A DNA stretch of 64,000 nt from Bombyx mori (GCF_030269925.1 NC_085116.1:62001-126000); one strand, 5' to 3'; shown: positions 8,107 to 18,367, numbered from the stretch's first letter. A program made the numbers and translations. The notes: generated by a model not told the origin, from the letters alone.

Positions 8107-11100
8107 CTACAGGGGCCGGGACGTACGGGCGTATTCCCGCCTCCGGCCCCCGGCTCGACGGCGACGGATCGGTGCGGAAAGGGAAGAGCTCTCCCTCTCT
8201 CGCTCCGCCGCCTCCTTCTGCGAGATGGTGGACTCGCAGAAGTCGAGCATCGCCTTCCAGGACGCGTCGCTGCCGAGCATCGTAGCCACGACGCGCGGCA
8301 GCGAGAGGTCCTCTCCAATGACCGCGACGAGGGCGGCGCGTTGCTCGTCGAATCCAGAGCAACGCGCCAATGTATGTTCCGCTGTGTCTTCCTCGTCGCG
8401 GTCCGCGCAGTGGTGGCACTGCGCCGTCGGTTCCCTTCCGGCTATCTTAAATAGGTACCGGCCAAAACACCCATGGCCGGTCAACATCTGCGTCAGCCGG
8501 AAGGTGAGGCATCCGCGGTCGCGGCCCACCCAGTCCGCGAGAACCGGGCGGACCGCCTCGACGGTTCGGAGGCCGGCCGACGGGTCCGCCAAGCGGCGAG
8601 ACCACGCCTCCAGCACGGACCGCCGAGAGTGGAGCCTCCGCGCTCGAACTACACCTTCGCTGGGGCGCCCTTCCCCCCTAGAGCGGAGGTCGCTACGCCA
8701 CCGGTAATCGGCAGCGAGCGCCTCCGCCTCCAGGTCCCAGGGTGGCGCCCCGGCGAGCAAGCACGCCGCCTCGAAGGAGACGGTGCGGTATCCTCGGATC
8801 GCCCTGACCGCGATCGCGCGCTGCGGACGTCGCAGCGCGGCGACGTTCTGGCGGGTCAGGGCGTGGCACCATACGGGCGCGCCGTATAGTGCCATCGACC
8901 GCACCACCCCCATGTAGAGGCGGCGCGCCACCTGATCGGGACCCCCGACGTTTGGAAGCAGCCGGCTCAAAGAGCCGGCCGTCGCCATCAATCGAGGGCC
9001 CAACTTCGCAAAGTGAGCGCGGAAGTTCCACCGACCGTCCAGTTCGAGGCCGAGGTACCGAAGACCAGTCACCCCGACCCCGACGCGGACGCCTCCGATC
9101 ACGAGGTGGGCACCCAGAGGCGGCGCTCGTCCCGGCCCGTGAAATAACAGGGCCTGGGTTTTGTCGAGCGCCACCTCGAGCCCCAACCGTCGGATCCTAG
9201 TGACGACGTGTGCCACGCCTGCGCACGCCAGACGGGCAGACTCCCGGTAGTCCCTCCCCGGAGCCACGACCAGAGTGTCGTCAGCGTAGCAAATGACGCT
9301 CAGTCCGGGGAGGGGACCCCGTATGACGCCCCGCAGGACCCAGTCGTAGCCGATGTTCCACAGCAGGGGGCCCAGGACGGACCCCTGCGGAACACCGCGC
9401 TCGACGGGGAAGCGGTACATCGCCCCACCGTGTCCGATGCACTGGATCGACCTGCCCTCGAGGTAGGAGCCGATCAGTCGGCGGAGGTATGCGGGGACGC
9501 CGTGATACTCCAGCGCCCCCGCGATCACCGACCAGGGCAGGGTGTTGAAGGCGTTCCTTACATCTAAGGATAACGCCATCGCCACCCCGCCCCGGGATAC
9601 GGCTTCATCGGAGAGGGCCCGCACGCGCAGAATTGCGTCGATAGTCGAGCGGCCCTCTCTGAAGCCGTACTGCTCCGCCGAAAGATCGGGACCCGTCTCG
9701 GTCAGGTGCCGGACGATGCGGGCCGCGACGATCCTCTCGAGCATCTTGCCCGCTTCGTCCAGCAACACGATGGGGCGATAGCCCGCGGGTGAGTCCGCGG
9801 GGCGCCCGTCCTTCCGCAGAAGGACCAGCCTGCCCGTCTTCCATTTCGACGGGAACCGTCCCGACTCGAGGCACGCTTCGAAAAGCCCCCCGAGCCGGTC
9901 CCCTAGGGCCTCGAAGGCCAAGCTCCAGACCCGGCCGTGAACGCCGTCAGGGCCGGGGGCCGCGTCCTTCGCTCTCATTCTGGACACGGCCGCATGGATC
10001 TCCGCCCCCGTGATAGGGGGAGGGGGCTCCTCGGCAGCAGGAACGCTGGGGCGACGCGGAGGCGTGCCCCACGTGGCGTCCATCTGGGGGGGCTCAAAGT
10101 CCCCCCCCGCTGCCGGCGGGAAAAGCGCGGAAACAATTTCCCGCAGCTGCCGAGGCTGGAGCCGCTCGGTCACCGGGAGCGCCCACGGCTGCAGTTTTCT
10201 GCGAACCATCTTGTATGGGCGCCCCCAGGGATCTTCGTCGAGCGACTCCAGGAGAGTCTTCATGCTCTGCTTCTTGGCCTCGCCGATGGCCAGCTGCAGC
10301 GCCGTCTGTTTTTGACGACAGTCAGCGTGCAGCCGGGCCGCCGTCTCCGCGAACGTAGCGTCGCGACGACGGCGGCGGCGGTGGCGTGCGCTCCGGCGGC
10401 GCGCCCTCACGCACTCCTCACGGAGTCTCGCGATCTCGGGCGACCACCAGAACGCACCCCCACGTGGTGCTCGGGGGCCGACCCGGGGCATGGCGGCATC
10501 ACAAATGTTTGCCATGGTGCCCCGGAACCAGTCGACCTCCGCATCCACGTCCGCGAGCCGCGCGGGTTTTGGCGCCCACGCAGCAACAGCGGCCGCCTCC
10601 ATCAGCAACTCCTTGTTCATCCGTTTCAAGGCCCACCTGGGGAACGAACGGGGCGCACCTTGCGGGAGCTCCTCCTCGCCGCGGGCGCCCGCGGCTGACG
10701 ACGACAAGGAGGAGGCAGAGAGCTCGAATCGGACGTATCTGTGGTCCGAGAGCGTCTCCGCCCCCTCGAGTACGCGCCAGCCGCGGGTGCGGCGCACGGC
10801 GGACGGGGACGCGAACGTAACGTCCACGTGAGATTCCCCGTTCCACCGCACGCAAGTCGCGACCGTACCTCTGTTTAGAAGACAGAGGCCGGTCGCGATC
10901 GCCCACTCCGAAAGAGCCTCGCCTCGCGAATCCGTGCGGGGGGAGCCCCAAGCCGTACACTTGGCATTGAGGTCCCCCGCGACGATGACAGGGCGGGACC
11001 CGAAGCGGTGCAAGAGCACCTCGAGCCCGCCCAGAAACCGCTCGAACTCGGCGAGGCTCCTGTTCGGAGAAAAGTACGCCCCGATCACGACGGTCCCGTC

Positions 11101-11352
11101 GATCCTAGCCGCGACGTACCCGGGTCCCCTGGCCACCATATCCAAGGGGGGTAACGCCGCGGACTGTCTAAGTACGATGGCCACGGAGCCGTCGACGTCC
11201 CCGATCCAGCAGTCCTGGTCGGTGGGGACGAAGTACGGCTCCGCGGCGACAGCGACGTCGATTGACCACTCCGCCATGGTGTGGACGAGGAGATCCTGTG
11301 CCCTGGCGGAGTGGTTCAAATTACTTTGGAGGAAGCGATGGACGCAACCCAT
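8107..11352 (-). CDS. SART ORF2 endonuclease/reverse transcriptase, intact (E2)
   Basis: 1081 aa, ATG at 11352, TAG at 8107. APE-type endonuclease: N11 in QSNLNHSARAQ, E38, GDLNAK (D127, N129), D177 in HVDVTF and SDH 202-204. Reverse transcriptase: APGPDG at 465-470, D597 in SLDVRNAFN, GVPQGSVLGP 653-662 and YADD 689-692. The C-terminal C-x2-C-x10-H-x4-C (C979, C982, H993, C998) is typical of R1-clade ORF2. The enzyme should nick between TT and AGG of the telomeric strand and prime cDNA synthesis there. All catalytic motifs are present, so the copy is potentially active. The protein is identical in E3 and nearly so in E14. Confidence 0.95.
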   Translation of the reverse strand: MGCVHRFLQSNLNHSARAQDLLVHTMAEWSIDVAVAAEPYFVPTDQDCWIGDVDGSVAIVLRQSAALPPLDMVARGPGYVAARIDGTVVIGAYFSPNRSLAEFERFLGGLEVLLHRFGSRPVIVAGDLNAKCTAWGSPRTDSRGEALSEWAIATGLCLLNRGTVATCVRWNGESHVDVTFASPSAVRRTRGWRVLEGAETLSDHRYVRFELSASSLSSSAAGARGEEELPQGAPRSFPRWALKRMNKELLMEAAAVAAWAPKPARLADVDAEVDWFRGTMANICDAAMPRVGPRAPRGGAFWWSPEIARLREECVRARRRSARHRRRRRRDATFAETAARLHADCRQKQTALQLAIGEAKKQSMKTLLESLDEDPWGRPYKMVRRKLQPWALPVTERLQPRQLREIVSALFPPAAGGDFEPPQMDATWGTPPRRPSVPAAEEPPPPITGAEIHAAVSRMRAKDAAPGPDGVHGRVWSLAFEALGDRLGGLFEACLESGRFPSKWKTGRLVLLRKDGRPADSPAGYRPIVLLDEAGKMLERIVAARIVRHLTETGPDLSAEQYGFREGRSTIDAILRVRALSDEAVSRGGVAMALSLDVRNAFNTLPWSVIAGALEYHGVPAYLRRLIGSYLEGRSIQCIGHGGAMYRFPVERGVPQGSVLGPLLWNIGYDWVLRGVIRGPLPGLSVICYADDTLVVAPGRDYRESARLACAGVAHVVTRIRRLGLEVALDKTQALLFHGPGRAPPLGAHLVIGGVRVGVGVTGLRYLGLELDGRWNFRAHFAKLGPRLMATAGSLSRLLPNVGGPDQVARRLYMGVVRSMALYGAPVWCHALTRQNVAALRRPQRAIAVRAIRGYRTVSFEAACLLAGAPPWDLEAEALAADYRWRSDLRSRGEGRPSEGVVRARRLHSRRSVLEAWSRRLADPSAGLRTVEAVRPVLADWVGRDRGCLTFRLTQMLTGHGCFGRYLFKIAGREPTAQCHHCADRDEEDTAEHTLARCSGFDEQRAALVAVIGEDLSLPRVVATMLGSDASWKAMLDFCESTISQKEAAERERESSSLSAPIRRRRAGGRRREYARTSRPL

Positions 11353-11354
11353 TA
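11350..11354 (-). promoter_or_regulatory. TAATG stop-start overlap (E2)
   Basis: The ORF1 stop TAA (11354-11352) and ORF2 ATG (11352-11350) share one A. This is the arrangement shown in Bombyx SART1 to drive ORF2 translation by coupled reinitiation. Confidence 0.88.
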
Positions 11355-13712
11355 CGGGGCTACGTCCATCGCTCCCTCGTCTGTCCCGCCCTGCGGCTCG
11401 ACAACAGCCGCGGCGGGAACTGACTCGCCGGCTGCCCTTGTTGCAGCCGGCTTCTTTTTCTTTCCGCCCCTCCTCGTTTTTGTAGAGGTGGGGGCAGATT
11501 TACACGCCGGGCCCCCGGCCCGGTGGTCGGCCTTCCTTTTGGCCGCGTCGCACAAGACGCAGTGCGGCGCGGCTGTGGTGCAGGAGGCTGCCTTGTGCCC
11601 CGGTTGGCCGCAGCGGAAACACAAGCCGCTGCGGTCCACGGTCGAGGGGCACTTGGCGAGGCCGTGGCCGGTGCCGAAGCACCGAAGACAGCGCCACGGC
11701 CTGGCATCCTGCAGCTGCACGTGGGCCACTACCCAGCCCACGCGCAGCCTTCCTGGGCTGTCGGAAGGCCGCCCCTGTGGAGGGGTGGCCAGGAGGGTCG
11801 CCGTTGCAATCGGGCAACGCGCCCACGCCGTCCGGGTACCAGAGTAGGTTACCCGGAGCTCCCCGACTTTGACGTCGGCGAGGGCGCAGTTGCCCTGCGA
11901 CGCGATGGCCGAGGCGACCTCCTCCTTCGTGGCACACTCGTCGAGGCCCGTAATTTTCACCTCCGCCATTTTTACGGGCCGCGCGATGCGCACCACCTCG
12001 GGATCCGGCAGGATTTCCCTCAGCCGGGCCGCCAATTTTTCGGCCGCGGCGTTGGTGTTCGGGCCGGGGCACTCTATGAGACGTGCCCCGTTGGCCGTCT
12101 GCCGGACCTTGATGCCCCCCTCCACGCCGAGGGCGTCCACATCCACGCCGCCGCGCGCCTGGGTCATCACCTCGTGGTAGGTGATGCCTTTTTCTTTGCC
12201 GGCCGGCAGCAGCTCCACTACCACTGCAGCCGACCGCGGGGCGCGCGGCCTCCTTCGTCCATTTCGGCCCCTCGGCTCCGCTCGACCCTCTTGGCGGGGA
12301 GCGGCGGCCGCAGGGGCGGGCTTGGGGCGCGGCGCGACAGGCGCCGCCACCTTTTTGGGCCCACGCCGCACTACCGTTGTCCATGCCTCTTCCATAGTGG
12401 CAGGAGCCGGGGGCAGCGGGCGGGGCTGGGGAGTCGGGGCCGGTTTCGCAGCGTTGATGCCCCCCTTCTTCTTGGTCCGGCTCCTGCCGGGCCCCGCCTT
12501 CGCAGGCTGGGGCGGCGCAGGAGCGGATGCCGATTTCTTCGGGGGGGCTGTTGATGTTGGTGCCCCCACAGCTGCGGGTGTTGGTGCAGTCGCAGCAGGA
12601 GTTCGCGCGGGTGTAATTCTTTTCTTACCGCTGTAGGTCCTAACAGCGGGTTGCATAGTCCTGCGGGGTGCTGGCACAGGCGCACTTCCCTTCGCCTCGT
12701 GAGCGAGGGGCGGCCTCGCACGCTCCACCTTGGAGCTTCGTGCTTCCTGGATGAGGACCTGCCGCCTCAGCTGCTCGACCTCAGTGAGGCCTTCCGCTTC
12801 GGGCGGAGGAGGGACAGGGGCCGAGCTGCGTTGCCGCTCTATAAGGTCGGCCACCATGGTCCTCAACTCGGCCATGTCGACGCGGAACTGTCCGTTCTCC
12901 GCCCGAAGTCGGCCATTTTCCTCCGCCAGTTGCTCAAGGCGGGCGTGCTGCAGGGCTACTTCTTGCCGCAAGCCTTCCGTCTCCGTGGTTGTGGTGCGGT
13001 TCACTACGTCCTGCAATCTCTCTTCAAGAGTGGCCGCTCCAGATTTTAGGGCCCGCACATAATCACCCTTGAGTCCCCCGCCGGATTTTGTGGCGACTGC
13101 GGAAACTAATTTTCCGACCACCTCGAATGCACGGAGGGGGTCAGAGGGACCCACCTCCGTTAGGGAGCGCTCTAGGCGCTGAACCACTCCAATCTCTGAT
13201 TTTTCCCGGGCCTCACGGCAGGCGGCCCTGGACTGCGCCGAGGAGGCAGCGTCCAGTCCGCAAGAGGAACTTTTTTCGAAGCCGGTGGCGGGCGACGCCG
13301 CAGCAGTCGCCGGCCCTTCCGCCAACGCCATATATTTGGCGCTGGCAGGCTCACCCTCGGACGAGTCAGACGGAGCGGAGGACGCCGGCCGTCGGGCCGA
13401 CTTCCGCTTCCGCCGAGTCCGCTGTCGAGTGTCGGTGAACAGCGCCGGTGTCTCCCGCCCACTGGATGCGTCGCCCCTCGCGGAGCTCCGCGCCGAGTAG
13501 AGCGAGATAAGGCTCTCGCAGCGCTCGAGGCGCACGGTGGGGACCCTGTCCCTTACGCGACCCGTGCTGTCGCCCCCTTCTGCGTGACAGTGTGTGCCCC
13601 CCCCAGAAACGGTGGGGCAGCGTGCGGCCGATCGCTCGACCGCACGGAGGGATTCTCCCCCCGCGGAGCGGGAGGTACCCTCCTGGGGTATTACTTTTCT
13701 CACAGATGCCAT
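11352..13712 (-). CDS. SART ORF1 zinc-knuckle RNA-binding protein, intact (E2)
   Basis: 786 aa from MASVRKVIPQEGTSRSAGGE at 13712. Basic cluster RQRTRRKRKSARR near 96-108, predicted coiled coil ~229-294, Ala/Pro/Lys-rich linker, then three zinc knuckles at 675-688, 698-711 and 718-737, and a short acidic tail ending MDVAP. Expected to coat the element RNA and deliver ORF2 to telomeres. An in-frame ATG 87 nt upstream (13797-13799) would add 29 residues. I prefer 13712 because the other full-length copies start at the equivalent position and lack the upstream extension. That upstream ATG lies within the 5' UTR hairpin region. Confidence 0.9.
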   Translation of the reverse strand: MASVRKVIPQEGTSRSAGGESLRAVERSAARCPTVSGGGTHCHAEGGDSTGRVRDRVPTVRLERCESLISLYSARSSARGDASSGRETPALFTDTRQRTRRKRKSARRPASSAPSDSSEGEPASAKYMALAEGPATAAASPATGFEKSSSCGLDAASSAQSRAACREAREKSEIGVVQRLERSLTEVGPSDPLRAFEVVGKLVSAVATKSGGGLKGDYVRALKSGAATLEERLQDVVNRTTTTETEGLRQEVALQHARLEQLAEENGRLRAENGQFRVDMAELRTMVADLIERQRSSAPVPPPPEAEGLTEVEQLRRQVLIQEARSSKVERARPPLAHEAKGSAPVPAPRRTMQPAVRTYSGKKRITPARTPAATAPTPAAVGAPTSTAPPKKSASAPAPPQPAKAGPGRSRTKKKGGINAAKPAPTPQPRPLPPAPATMEEAWTTVVRRGPKKVAAPVAPRPKPAPAAAAPRQEGRAEPRGRNGRRRPRAPRSAAVVVELLPAGKEKGITYHEVMTQARGGVDVDALGVEGGIKVRQTANGARLIECPGPNTNAAAEKLAARLREILPDPEVVRIARPVKMAEVKITGLDECATKEEVASAIASQGNCALADVKVGELRVTYSGTRTAWARCPIATATLLATPPQGRPSDSPGRLRVGWVVAHVQLQDARPWRCLRCFGTGHGLAKCPSTVDRSGLCFRCGQPGHKAASCTTAAPHCVLCDAAKRKADHRAGGPACKSAPTSTKTRRGGKKKKPAATRAAGESVPAAAVVEPQGGTDEGAMDVAP

Positions 13713-14566
13713 TTCATATTTTGTTTCCTTTTTTATTAACCAGGGGTCGGTCCCCTGGGGTCTGGTTGGTACCCTCGGGACTGGACTCCCTCCAGCCATT
13801 CATCCCATCGCCGGGCACCAGAGCTTAGGATTGGGGCATTTTTTAAAGAGGTTTACGTCCTCGCGGCCCCGTGCCTCGCGGCAGCGGCCCCCGTCCCCCA
13901 CGCGGTGAGGATTACGGGTTGGCCGGCGGCCCGCCGAGTGCAACAAGCAACACGGCAAACCACCGCCCGACGCTCAAAAGAGCAGCAACGACGAAGCCAC
14001 GCCGGTATACCGGTACCCCCCTCTGGAGGGCGTGCCCCTGTAGCCGAAGCCGGGGACATGGCGACCAGCGGCCGGAAGATGCGTAAGCAACGCCGGCTCA
14101 CTTCTCCATCGAAAAGGCAGGCCAAAAGTGGCCCACCATCTCCCATGGGTTACGTCCGAAACGGGTCGGACGTGACCCGAAGAAAAACAAAAAAGGGGGA
14201 AGAAAGGGGAAAAGAGAGGGAGCCCGAGCGTCTCCAGGAGGAACACCCTTCAGCGAGTGAAGGGCGTGGAGAGCCCGCAACTCCCCCTGCTGGTTTTGGT
14301 CCGCGTCATCCGATCTCTTTCGTTGCAAAGCCTAACTAGGCTATCCTACACCTACACCTAACCTACCTCCCTAACACCTAAGAATCCTTGCAACGAAAAA
14401 GATCGGACGATACCCCTGGGAGTGGGACTGTTCCCAGAGGATCCCGTTATCCGCCACCTACGGACGCGCCCGGTGGAAGTCCAGCAAAACTCCCCCACAG
14501 ACGGAGCCCCCGGCCACGCAGAGTGCGCGCCGGGGGGCCCGCCCAGGTCACTCGGGGTCCCTCGGG
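13713..14566 (-). other. SART 5' UTR (E2, 854 nt)
   Basis: No gene seen. It includes a 7-bp hairpin 13740-13758 (ccagggg/cccctgg, loop of 5) about 28 nt upstream of the ORF1 ATG, and the telomere-like inverted-repeat structure 14309-14407. The element's presumed internal promoter lies near 14566, but no core motif can be assigned with confidence. Confidence 0.7.
14309..14407 (-). repeat. Inverted repeat with telomere-like loop (E2)
   Basis: Arms 14309-14330 and 14386-14407 pair over 22 nt with two mismatches. On the sense strand the loop reads as degenerate TTAGG/GTAGG repeats with multiple GG runs. Confidence 0.75.
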
Positions 14567-14573
14567 AACCTAA

Positions 14574-14605
<32 letters not shown>

Positions 14606-15119
14606 CGGGTAGAGGGCCGAACCTCCTACGAGGTCCCCGCGCAAAAGGGGCGCGCGGGGTATGTGAGACTCAACGATCTGCATGGTGTTGTGAGCAGACC
14701 GCGGGCCCAAGGATTTTAGAGCCCACCCACTAAACGACTCCTCTGCACTCTTACACCCGACGTCCGATCCCCTCCGAGGTCAGAACCCGGATGAGGTAGG
14801 GGGGCTACCGCGGTCAACACTACAACCAGACGGCGCGGCTCACCCCAAGGACGCCCAGCCGACGGAGCCTTCGAGGCGAATCGAAGGCTCTGAAACGTCG
14901 GCCGTCTCGGTACGGCAGCCCGTCGGGCCGCCCAGACGGTGCCGCTGGTGTCCCGGAATACCCCGCTGGATCAGAACCAGCCTGCCGGGTCGGGACGCGA
15001 TACACCGTCGACCGGTCGCTCTAATCACTCCACGGCAGCGCGCTAGAGTGCTGGTAGCGCGCCGCGCGGCCTCACCCCCTCAGGTCGCCCCTTGACCTTC
15101 ACCGGGGGGAGGCCGCCAC

Positions 15120-18100
15120 CTACAGGGGCCGGGACGTACGGGCGTATTCCCGCCTCCGGCCCCCGGCTCGACGGCGACGGATCGGTGCGGAAAGGGAAGA
15201 GCTCTCCCTCTCTCGCTCCGCCGCCTCCTTCTGCGAGATGGTGGACTCGCAGAAGTCGAGCATCGCCTTCCAGGACGCGTCGCTGCCGAGCATCGTAGCC
15301 ACGACGCGCGGCAGCGAGAGGTCCTCTCCAATGACCGCGACGAGGGCGGCGCGTTGCTCGTCGAATCCAGAGCAACGCGCCAATGTATGTTCCGCTGTGT
15401 CTTCCTCGTCGCGGTCCGCGCAGTGGTGGCACTGCGCCGTCGGTTCCCTTCCGGCTATCTTAAATAGGTACCGGCCAAAACACCCATGGCCGGTCAACAT
15501 CTGCGTCAGCCGGAAGGTGAGGCATCCGCGGTCGCGGCCCACCCAGTCCGCGAGAACCGGGCGGACCGCCTCGACGGTTCGGAGGCCGGCCGACGGGTCC
15601 GCCAAGCGGCGAGACCACGCCTCCAGCACGGACCGCCGAGAGTGGAGCCTCCGCGCTCGAACTACACCTTCGCTGGGGCGCCCTTCCCCCCTAGAGCGGA
15701 GGTCGCTACGCCACCGGTAATCGGCAGCGAGCGCCTCCGCCTCCAGGTCCCAGGGTGGCGCCCCGGCGAGCAAGCACGCCGCCTCGAAGGAGACGGTGCG
15801 GTATCCTCGGATCGCCCTGACCGCGATCGCGCGCTGCGGACGTCGCAGCGCGGCGACGTTCTGGCGGGTCAGGGCGTGGCACCATACGGGCGCGCCGTAT
15901 AGTGCCATCGACCGCACCACCCCCATGTAGAGGCGGCGCGCCACCTGATCGGGACCCCCGACGTTTGGAAGCAGCCGGCTCAAAGAGCCGGCCGTCGCCA
16001 TCAATCGAGGGCCCAACTTCGCAAAGTGAGCGCGGAAGTTCCACCGACCGTCCAGTTCGAGGCCGAGGTACCGAAGACCAGTCACCCCGACCCCGACGCG
16101 GACGCCTCCGATCACGAGGTGGGCACCCAGAGGCGGCGCTCGTCCCGGCCCGTGAAATAACAGGGCCTGGGTTTTGTCGAGCGCCACCTCGAGCCCCAAC
16201 CGTCGGATCCTAGTGACGACGTGTGCCACGCCTGCGCACGCCAGACGGGCAGACTCCCGGTAGTCCCTCCCCGGAGCCACGACCAGAGTGTCGTCAGCGT
16301 AGCAAATGACGCTCAGTCCGGGGAGGGGACCCCGTATGACGCCCCGCAGGACCCAGTCGTAGCCGATGTTCCACAGCAGGGGGCCCAGGACGGACCCCTG
16401 CGGAACACCGCGCTCGACGGGGAAGCGGTACATCGCCCCACCGTGTCCGATGCACTGGATCGACCTGCCCTCGAGGTAGGAGCCGATCAGTCGGCGGAGG
16501 TATGCGGGGACGCCGTGATACTCCAGCGCCCCCGCGATCACCGACCAGGGCAGGGTGTTGAAGGCGTTCCTTACATCTAAGGATAACGCCATCGCCACCC
16601 CGCCCCGGGATACGGCTTCATCGGAGAGGGCCCGCACGCGCAGAATTGCGTCGATAGTCGAGCGGCCCTCTCTGAAGCCGTACTGCTCCGCCGAAAGATC
16701 GGGACCCGTCTCGGTCAGGTGCCGGACGATGCGGGCCGCGACGATCCTCTCGAGCATCTTGCCCGCTTCGTCCAGCAACACGATGGGGCGATAGCCCGCG
16801 GGTGAGTCCGCGGGGCGCCCGTCCTTCCGCAGAAGGACCAGCCTGCCCGTCTTCCATTTCGACGGGAACCGTCCCGACTCGAGGCACGCTTCGAAAAGCC
16901 CCCCGAGCCGGTCCCCTAGGGCCTCGAAGGCCAAGCTCCAGACCCGGCCGTGAACGCCGTCAGGGCCGGGGGCCGCGTCCTTCGCTCTCATTCTGGACAC
17001 GGCCGCATGGATCTCCGCCCCCGTGATAGGGGGAGGGGGCTCCTCGGCAGCAGGAACGCTGGGGCGACGCGGAGGCGTGCCCCACGTGGCGTCCATCTGG
17101 GGGGGCTCAAAGTCCCCCCCCGCTGCCGGCGGGAAAAGCGCGGAAACAATTTCCCGCAGCTGCCGAGGCTGGAGCCGCTCGGTCACCGGGAGCGCCCACG
17201 GCTGCAGTTTTCTGCGAACCATCTTGTATGGGCGCCCCCAGGGATCTTCGTCGAGCGACTCCAGGAGAGTCTTCATGCTCTGCTTCTTGGCCTCGCCGAT
17301 GGCCAGCTGCAGCGCCGTCTGTTTTTGACGACAGTCAGCGTGCAGCCGGGCCGCCGTCTCCGCGAACGTAGCGTCGCGACGACGGCGGCGGCGGTGGCGT
17401 GCGCTCCGGCGGCGCGCCCTCACGCACTCCTCACGGAGTCTCGCGATCTCGGGCGACCACCAGAACGCACCCCCACGTGGTGCTCGGGGGCCGACCCGGG
17501 GCATGGCGGCATCACAAATGTTTGCCATGGTGCCCCGGAACCAGTCGACCTCCGCATCCACGTCCGCGAGCCGCGCGGGTTTTGGCGCCCACGCAGCAAC
17601 AGCGGCCGCCTCCATCAGCAACTCCTTGTTCATCCGTTTCAAGGCCCACCTGGGGAACGAACGGGGCGCACCTTGCGGGAGCTCCTCCTCGCCGCGGGCG
17701 CCCGCGGCTGACGACGACAAGGAGGAGGCAGAGAGCTCGAATCGGACGTATCTGTGGTCCGAGAGCGTCTCCGCCCCCTCGAGTACGCGCCAGCCGCGGG
17801 TGCGGCGCACGGCGGACGGGGACGCGAACGTAACGTCCACGTGAGATTCCCCGTTCCACCGCACGCAAGTCGCGACCGTACCTCTGTTTAGAAGACAGAG
17901 GCCGGTCGCGATCGCCCACTCCGAAAGAGCCTCGCCTCGCGAATCCGTGCGGGGGGAGCCCCAAGCCGTACACTTGGCATTGAGGTCCCCCGCGACGATG
18001 ACAGGGCGGGACCCGAAGCGGTGCAAGAGCACCTCGAGCCCGCCCAGAAACCGCTCGAACTCGGCGAGGCTCCTGTTCGGAGAAAAGTACGCCCCGATCA

Positions 18101-18365
18101 CGACGGTCCCGTCGATCCTAGCCGCGACGTACCCGGGTCCCCTGGCCACCATATCCAAGGGGGGTAACGCCGCGGACTGTCTAAGTACGATGGCCACGGA
18201 GCCGTCGACGTCCCCGATCCAGCAGTCCTGGTCGGTGGGGACGAAGTACGGCTCCGCGGCGACAGCGACGTCGATTGACCACTCCGCCATGGTGTGGACG
18301 AGGAGATCCTGTGCCCTGGCGGAGTGGTTCAAATTACTTTGGAGGAAGCGATGGACGCAACCCAT
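15120..18365 (-). CDS. SART ORF2 endonuclease/reverse transcriptase, intact (E3)
   Basis: 1081 aa, identical at the protein level to E2 ORF2, with all endonuclease, RT (YADD) and CCHC residues. The ATG (18365) overlaps the ORF1 stop. Identity with E2 reflects the tandem duplication, so it is not independent evidence of purifying selection. Confidence 0.95.
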   Translation of the reverse strand: MGCVHRFLQSNLNHSARAQDLLVHTMAEWSIDVAVAAEPYFVPTDQDCWIGDVDGSVAIVLRQSAALPPLDMVARGPGYVAARIDGTVVIGAYFSPNRSLAEFERFLGGLEVLLHRFGSRPVIVAGDLNAKCTAWGSPRTDSRGEALSEWAIATGLCLLNRGTVATCVRWNGESHVDVTFASPSAVRRTRGWRVLEGAETLSDHRYVRFELSASSLSSSAAGARGEEELPQGAPRSFPRWALKRMNKELLMEAAAVAAWAPKPARLADVDAEVDWFRGTMANICDAAMPRVGPRAPRGGAFWWSPEIARLREECVRARRRSARHRRRRRRDATFAETAARLHADCRQKQTALQLAIGEAKKQSMKTLLESLDEDPWGRPYKMVRRKLQPWALPVTERLQPRQLREIVSALFPPAAGGDFEPPQMDATWGTPPRRPSVPAAEEPPPPITGAEIHAAVSRMRAKDAAPGPDGVHGRVWSLAFEALGDRLGGLFEACLESGRFPSKWKTGRLVLLRKDGRPADSPAGYRPIVLLDEAGKMLERIVAARIVRHLTETGPDLSAEQYGFREGRSTIDAILRVRALSDEAVSRGGVAMALSLDVRNAFNTLPWSVIAGALEYHGVPAYLRRLIGSYLEGRSIQCIGHGGAMYRFPVERGVPQGSVLGPLLWNIGYDWVLRGVIRGPLPGLSVICYADDTLVVAPGRDYRESARLACAGVAHVVTRIRRLGLEVALDKTQALLFHGPGRAPPLGAHLVIGGVRVGVGVTGLRYLGLELDGRWNFRAHFAKLGPRLMATAGSLSRLLPNVGGPDQVARRLYMGVVRSMALYGAPVWCHALTRQNVAALRRPQRAIAVRAIRGYRTVSFEAACLLAGAPPWDLEAEALAADYRWRSDLRSRGEGRPSEGVVRARRLHSRRSVLEAWSRRLADPSAGLRTVEAVRPVLADWVGRDRGCLTFRLTQMLTGHGCFGRYLFKIAGREPTAQCHHCADRDEEDTAEHTLARCSGFDEQRAALVAVIGEDLSLPRVVATMLGSDASWKAMLDFCESTISQKEAAERERESSSLSAPIRRRRAGGRRREYARTSRPL

Positions 18366-18367
18366 TA
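18363..18367 (-). promoter_or_regulatory. TAATG stop-start overlap (E3)
   Basis: Same one-base-shared stop/start as in E2; candidate signal for coupled reinitiation of ORF2. Confidence 0.88.

Larger units (their letters stand above)
7573..14566 (-). mobile_element. Full-length, apparently intact SART copy E2
   Basis: Poly(A) (20 T on the + strand, 7573-7592), 3' UTR 7593-8106, ORF2 8107-11352, ORF1 11352-13712, 5' UTR 13713-14566. Both ORFs are open. The 5' terminus is unusual: an extra partial repeat of the terminal sequence (actcggggtccctcggg at 14550-14566) where other copies have a single ccctcggg. This could be a target duplication copied from the 5' end of a former full-length neighbour. 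The same terminus is shared only with E3. Confidence 0.95.

Noticed and set aside
11352..13712. Host zinc-finger gene
   Set aside because: The CCHC proteins recur in every full-length copy with identical flanking ORF2 and UTRs, so they are element ORF1.
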